A DNA stretch of 64,000 nt, taken from contig NZ_JAROCB010000005.1 of assembly GCF_030433675.1 (NCBI RefSeq), forward strand, positions 310,001 to 374,000. Direction: 5' to 3'. This document shows, piece by piece, positions 60,151-64,000 of the stretch (its first letter is position 1; the number at the start of each line of letters is the position of its first letter). A program made the position numbers and the translations under genes. Origin of the DNA: Leifsonia virtsii (GTDB taxonomy: Bacteria > Actinomycetota > Actinomycetes > Actinomycetales > Microbacteriaceae). The notes below the pieces were generated by a model, which did no database searches, was not told the DNA's origin, and saw only the letters and a list, made by a program, of their open reading frames with translations.

Positions 60151-61875
60151 TCAACGCGAACGGGTGCGCAGCCGCGTCTCCTCCAGGTCGAGGAGGGATT
60201 GCGCCTCTGTGAGGACCCGTGAGGGGTAGGAGCCGCGGGCGCGCTCCAGCAGCAGGCGTGTGCGCTCGGCATCGACCACCGCGAGCCGCAGCGTCCGGTA
60301 TACGTGGTGCGGCCGCTGGTCCTCCGGCGCGTGGAGGAGGGTGCGCTCCCAGGCCGACTCGGCCCGCAGGTAGGACGACTGGCGCACCCGCTCCACGACC
60401 TCCGGGTCGACGGGTGCGGAGGTGCCCGCCGCCGACTCCGGATCGTCGAGCACGGCGAGTCCGGCCTCGCTGAGGTCGTCGAGCAGCTGCGCGAGCAGGC
60501 GGCGGTCCTCGCCGACGTCCGCGCCCTGCAGACCGAGGATCCGGATGAGCCACGGCAGGGTGCCGCCCTGCAGCACGAGGCTGACGAAGGCGACCGTGAA
60601 CGCGATCAGGATGAGCTGCGGGCGGTACGGGATGCTGGTCGGCAGCGACTGGGCGGCCGCCAGGGTGACCACGCCGCGCATCCCGGCCCAGCCCAGCACG
60701 ACGCCGCCCTTCCAGCCGATCGCCTCCTGGCGGAACTCCTCGAGGTCGCTGCGGTGCCGCAGGTAGCGCTGCTCGGCGCGCTGCTTCCGCAGCGCCTGCC
60801 AGCGGTAGCGGACCGGATGGTCGCGGAAGTAGCTGATCATCAGCCATTCCCGGAGCACGGAGCGCTCTGCGCGCTCCGCGCGTCTTCGAAGGCCCAGGAT
60901 GAGCGGCACGATCAGCACGAACCGGATGACGACGAGCGAGAGCATCGCGATCAGGCCGATCCCGATCGCGTTCCAGACGCTGATCACCTCCGGATGCTGC
61001 ACGTCGCCGATGAGCGTCCGCAGCTCGAGCCCGATCAGGAGGAACACGCCGTTCTCGAGCAGGAACTGGATGGTGCGCCAGTTGATCTGGTCGCTGATCC
61101 GCGCCTGAGCGCTGAACTGCCGCGGTGCCGCGTGCCCGGTGTACAGGCCGGCGATGACCACGGCGAGCACGCCGGAGCCGTGCATCGCCTCGGTGGGCGC
61201 GAAGGCCGCGAACGGGACGACGACGGAGAGCGCAGTGTCGAGCACCGGGTCGTTCAGCTTCGACCGCACCCAGACCGAGACGAAGCCGACGACGAGCCCG
61301 ATCACGAGGGCGATCAGCACGGCCGACAGGAAGTCGAGCACGCCGGCCCAGGGCGTGGCCAGAGTGCCGAGCGCGGCCGCCAGCGCGGTCCGCAGCAGAA
61401 CCAGAGCGGTGGCGTCGTTGACCAGGCCTTCGCCTTCGAGCACGGTCAGCAGGCGCGGCGGGAGCCCGAGCTTGCGTCCGATGGAGGTCGCGGCCACCGC
61501 ATCCGGCGGGCTGATGATGGCCCCGAGGGCCACCGCCGCGGCGAGGCTCAGCTCCGGCAGCATCGTGAACAGGACGAACCCGGAGGCGAACGCGGTGATG
61601 ATCACGAGCACGACCGACAGGCCGGCGATCGGGGCGAGATTGCGGCGGAAGTCGGTCAACGGCACGCTGATGGCCGCAGCATAGAGGATGGGCGGCAGGA
61701 GCCCGTCGAGGATCACCTCGGGCGGCACCTTGATGTCCGGGACGCCGGGGAGGAAGGAGAGGAGCACGCCGACGATGACGAGGATGATCGGGGCGGCGAC
61801 GCCGAGCTTGCGCGCGAAGGCGGCGACGCCGACGATGACCGCGACGGCGATCACCGCATAGACGCCGAGCTCCAT
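60151..61875 (-). CDS. CPA1-family Na+/H+ antiporter (NhaP-like)
   Basis: A 574-residue cation/proton antiporter. About twelve membrane segments are followed by a cytoplasmic tail of ~160 residues with helical, charged repeats (RQSSYLRAESAWERTLLHAP). The ion-binding motif VLEGEGLVNDATALVLLRTA is intact, and WAGMRGVVTLAAAQSLPT is the conserved second signature. It exports Na+ (or K+) in exchange for protons and helps with pH and salt balance. TACGCT lies six bases before the ATG. Confidence 0.94.
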   Translation of the reverse strand: MELGVYAVIAVAVIVGVAAFARKLGVAAPIILVIVGVLLSFLPGVPDIKVPPEVILDGLLPPILYAAAISVPLTDFRRNLAPIAGLSVVLVIITAFASGFVLFTMLPELSLAAAVALGAIISPPDAVAATSIGRKLGLPPRLLTVLEGEGLVNDATALVLLRTALAAALGTLATPWAGVLDFLSAVLIALVIGLVVGFVSVWVRSKLNDPVLDTALSVVVPFAAFAPTEAMHGSGVLAVVIAGLYTGHAAPRQFSAQARISDQINWRTIQFLLENGVFLLIGLELRTLIGDVQHPEVISVWNAIGIGLIAMLSLVVIRFVLIVPLILGLRRRAERAERSVLREWLMISYFRDHPVRYRWQALRKQRAEQRYLRHRSDLEEFRQEAIGWKGGVVLGWAGMRGVVTLAAAQSLPTSIPYRPQLILIAFTVAFVSLVLQGGTLPWLIRILGLQGADVGEDRRLLAQLLDDLSEAGLAVLDDPESAAGTSAPVDPEVVERVRQSSYLRAESAWERTLLHAPEDQRPHHVYRTLRLAVVDAERTRLLLERARGSYPSRVLTEAQSLLDLEETRLRTRSR

Positions 61876-61920
61876 CCTCTAAGCGTAGTCAGGGGTCGCG
61901 GGCGGCATGCGGCTCACGGC

Positions 61921-62487
61921 TCAGCGGGCGCGGAGGCCGTCGATGGCCATGGCGATCACGCGGTCGCGCTGGTCGTCGTCGTCGAACGCGACCCCGGCGA
62001 TCCCGGAGACCATCCGGATCACGTCGCCGATGGTGGCGTCACCGCGCAGCTCGCCGGCCGCCTGGGCGCGCTCGATGAGCGGCTCTCCTGCGGTGTAGAG
62101 GGAGGTGCGGCAGCTGAGCAGCACGGGCGACTCCTTGTTGAGCCCGTCGATCAGCGCGCGCTTCGTTCCGACGTACGTGACGAAGCGGCGCAGCCACGCC
62201 TCGACGGCCTCCCACGGCTCCAGGGAGGCGGCGTCGTCGGCCGCGCGGACGACCGCGGCGACCTCGTCGATGTAGACGGCCTCGACCAGCGCATCCCGCG
62301 TCGGGAAGTTGCGGTACAGCGTGCCGATGCCGACGCCGGCGCGGCGCGCGATGTCTTCGAGCGGCGCGTTCGAACCCTGTGCGGCGAACGCCTCGCGCGC
62401 CGCGGTGAGCAGCGCGTCGAAGTTGCGGCGCGCGTCCGCTCGCTGCGGGCGTACCACTCCGAGGGTGGGGGTCTCGGTGCCGGTCAC
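61921..62487 (-). CDS. TetR family transcriptional regulator of the MFS gene
   Basis: A TetR repressor of about 188 residues from GTG 62487. The DNA-binding domain has APLEDIARRAGVGIGTLYRN and FPTRDALVEAVYID. The C-terminal TetR_C domain resembles the SbtR/YxaF type. I prefer GTG 62487 (AAGGA nine bases upstream) because the alternative ATG at 62556 lies inside the operator region. It is divergent from an MFS exporter, with two identical-pattern inverted repeats in between, and is the expected repressor. Confidence 0.9.
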   Translation of the reverse strand: MTGTETPTLGVVRPQRADARRNFDALLTAAREAFAAQGSNAPLEDIARRAGVGIGTLYRNFPTRDALVEAVYIDEVAAVVRAADDAASLEPWEAVEAWLRRFVTYVGTKRALIDGLNKESPVLLSCRTSLYTAGEPLIERAQAAGELRGDATIGDVIRMVSGIAGVAFDDDDQRDRVIAMAIDGLRAR

Positions 62488-62529
62488 GAGGTCGGTCCTT
62501 CCGGGGTCGGGAGATCGGGGGTTGCGAAG

Positions 62530-62576
62530 CGGAGGCACCCTCCGGTACTGTATCAACTAACCGGAGGAACCCTCCG
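62530..62576. promoter_or_regulatory. Paired TetR operators between TetR and MFS genes
   Basis: CGGAGGCACCCTCCG (62530-62544) and CGGAGGAACCCTCCG (62562-62576) are 15-bp inverted repeats differing only in the centre, 32 bp apart. The AT-richer segment between them (TACTGTATCAACTAAC) holds the likely -10 elements for both directions. Confidence 0.85.
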
Positions 62577-62641
62577 AACGGAGCCTGCCTCCAATTCTAG
62601 CCCTTTTCGGCACTCATCTCGAGAAACGGAAACAACCGACA

Positions 62642-64000
62642 ATGTCTCGATCCCATCCCGGCCTGACCTTCGCCATCCTGGCGCTGAGCGTCGGCTCCTT
62701 CGCGACCCTGCAGTCGCTCGTCGTCCCCGTCCTCCCCGTCATCCAGGCGGACCTGCACACCACCACCGCCGGCGTGACCTGGACCATGACCGCCTGGCTC
62801 ATCGCCGCCGCGGTCGCCACCCCGCTGCTCGGCCGCGTCGGCGACCTCGTCGGCAAGCGGCGCATCCTCGTCCTCGCCCTCCTGGCCGTCGCGCTCGGGA
62901 GCGTGGTCGCCGCCGTCGCTCCGAGCATCGGCGTCGTGATCGCCGGCCGTGTCATCCAGGGTCTCGGCGGGGCCATGTTCCCGCTCGCCTTCGGCATCAT
63001 CCGGGACGAGTTCCCGGCCCATCGCCTGCCCTCCGCCATCGGCGCGATCGCGTCGATCATCGCCATCGGCAGCGGGCTCGGCACCGTGCTCGCCGGACCG
63101 CTGGCGGACGCCCTCAGCTGGCGCGGCCTGTTCCTCGTGCCCGTCGCCCTGACGGTCACCGCGGCCGTGCTCGCCCTGATCGCCATCCCCGAGTCGCCCA
63201 CCCGGGCGACCGGCGGGGTCAACCCGTGGGCGGCCGTGCTGCTCTCCGGCTGGCTGATCGCCCTCCTCCTCCCGCTCAGCACGGGCGCGCAGTGGGGCTG
63301 GGGCTCCCCGCAGGTCGTCGGCCTGTTCGTCGTGGCGGCCGTGCTACTCGCCGCGTGGGTGCTCGTCGAGCTGCGCTCCCGCCACCCGCTGGTGGACATG
63401 CGGCTCATGCGGGAGCCGGGCGTCTGGTCCATGAACGCCGCCGCCGTGTTCATCGGCGCGTCGATGTTCGCGGTGTTCGCCTACTTCCCGCGGTTCGTGC
63501 AGACGCCGGCCTCCACCGGCTACGGCCTGGGCGCCTCGGTGGCGGAGTCCGGGATGCTGATGCTCCCGATGCTCGTGACCATGGCCGTCACCGGGTTCCT
63601 GAGCGGACCGCTCGCCCGCTGGGTCGGCTTCCGGGCGCAGATCGTGCTCTCCGCCGTGCTCATGGGCGTCGCGAGCCTGTCGCTCGCGTTCCTGCACGGG
63701 TCGCTGCTCGCGGTGGCCGCGGCCTCCGGGGTCTTCGGAATCGGGCTCGGGCTCATCTACGCGGCGATCACGAGCGTGGTGGTGCAGAGCGTCCCCGCCA
63801 CCCAGACCGGGATCGCGAGCGGGATGAACGCGAACCTGCGCACCGTGGGCTCCGCGGTCGGGGCAGCCGTGATGACCGCGCTGGTGACCGGCGCCATCGC
63901 CCCGGACGGCCTGCCCGCCGAGTCCGGCTACACCGAGGGCTTCGCCACCGCCGGAGTGCTCGCGATCGCCGCAGGCGCCGTCACCGTGGTGGCCGCCCTC
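62642..64000 (+). CDS. MFS transporter, DHA2-like multidrug exporter (partial, cut by window end)
   Basis: Open from ATG 62642 to the last base, 453 codons so far with no stop. About fourteen hydrophobic segments fit the DHA2-type drug:proton antiporters. Motif A is VGDLVGKRRI after helix 2. GRVIQGLGGAMFPLAFGIIR and IASIIAIGSGLGTVLAGPLA (motif C region) follow, and later IASGMNANLRTVGSAVGAAV. The neighbouring TetR and its paired operators imply drug-inducible efflux. The missing end may be short, given the usual 460-520 residues. Confidence 0.93.
   Translation, partial: MSRSHPGLTFAILALSVGSFATLQSLVVPVLPVIQADLHTTTAGVTWTMTAWLIAAAVATPLLGRVGDLVGKRRILVLALLAVALGSVVAAVAPSIGVVIAGRVIQGLGGAMFPLAFGIIRDEFPAHRLPSAIGAIASIIAIGSGLGTVLAGPLADALSWRGLFLVPVALTVTAAVLALIAIPESPTRATGGVNPWAAVLLSGWLIALLLPLSTGAQWGWGSPQVVGLFVVAAVLLAAWVLVELRSRHPLVDMRLMREPGVWSMNAAAVFIGASMFAVFAYFPRFVQTPASTGYGLGASVAESGMLMLPMLVTMAVTGFLSGPLARWVGFRAQIVLSAVLMGVASLSLAFLHGSLLAVAAASGVFGIGLGLIYAAITSVVVQSVPATQTGIASGMNANLRTVGSAVGAAVMTALVTGAIAPDGLPAESGYTEGFATAGVLAIAAGAVTVVAAL

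Noticed and set aside
62488-62556. Longer TetR start at 62556
   Set aside because: The extra 23 residues are Pro/Arg-rich, lie over the likely promoter and operator, and are not part of the TetR fold.
62614-63453. Minus-strand frame of 279 residues over the last gene
   Set aside because: The plus strand is open from 62642 to the end and encodes a clear MFS transporter; the minus frame is Arg/Ser/Thr/Pro-rich noise.
1-64000. tRNA, rRNA, riboswitch, CRISPR, insertion sequence or prophage
   Set aside because: Reading both strands gave no cloverleaf-like tRNA ends, no repeat-spacer array, no transposase or integrase and no att-like direct repeats. Small RNAs cannot be excluded by eye.

Overview
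The window is 64 kb of very GC-rich, densely coded DNA with strong third-position G/C bias. Many starts are GTG, many neighbouring genes share 4-bp ATGA or GTGA start/stop overlaps, and many genes appear to be read from a TANNNT -10 box placed 6-8 bases before the start codon (leaderless style). This points to an actinomycete, most likely a soil or plant-associated Microbacteriaceae member of the Leifsonia type; the family-level call is inference. I see no rRNA, tRNA, CRISPR array, insertion sequence or prophage, and no gene-free stretch longer than 300 bases.

Layout. (1) 1-5211: end of a sugar-binding lipoprotein, two ABC permeases, an enolase-superfamily sugar-acid dehydratase, an L-rhamnose-type mutarotase and an amidohydrolase/lactonase. 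They read as an L-fucose/L-rhamnose-like non-phosphorylating catabolic operon, with a FadR/GntR regulator facing it. (2) 5222-9555: TetR plus NmrA-like reductase, a lower-GC pair of small unknown genes, DUF2277, an aldo/keto reductase and a GNAT acetyltransferase. (3) 9619-12267: a large secreted protein with lamin-tail and phytase-like parts and a LAXTG-type sorting end. (4) 12340-19735: the most unusual locus. A CDP-alcohol phosphotransferase lies divergent from seven tightly coupled genes: dehydrogenase, 6-pyruvoyl-tetrahydropterin-synthase homologue, glycosyltransferase, methyltransferase, flippase-like membrane protein, RibD-type reductase and a membrane LtaS/sulfatase-like enzyme. It looks like a pathway for a pterin- or pyrimidine-derived glycoconjugate that reaches the cell surface.

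(5) 20304-32988: galactoside use. It holds a DUF5107-TPR protein, an AraC regulator, a complete sugar ABC importer, a cytoplasmic GH36 alpha-galactosidase, an aldose 1-epimerase and, convergent, a secreted GH27 alpha-galactosidase. (6) 33181-33830: small zinc-ribbon protein plus MarR. (7) 33910-40420: a LacI-controlled second sugar ABC importer with a GH32/68-like hydrolase and a serine beta-lactamase-fold hydrolase, followed by three 20-bp-phased dyad repeats. (8) 40492-51349: a ThDP enzyme, small stress/metabolic genes, a MarR-quinone oxidoreductase pair with two palindromic operators, MOSC, a SnoaL-TetR pair with tandem operators, a Kup potassium transporter and a FUSC-family membrane protein. 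(9) 51491-64000: aldose epimerase, PucR-type regulator divergent from gabT-gabD (GABA degradation), PhzF protein, Fur-catalase pair, CPA1 Na+/H+ antiporter, and TetR divergent from an MFS exporter cut by the window end.

The overall picture is an oligosaccharide-scavenging, redox-adapted actinomycete: three sugar importers, each with its own hydrolase or dehydratase set and local regulator, and many regulator/target pairs separated by clear palindromic operators.
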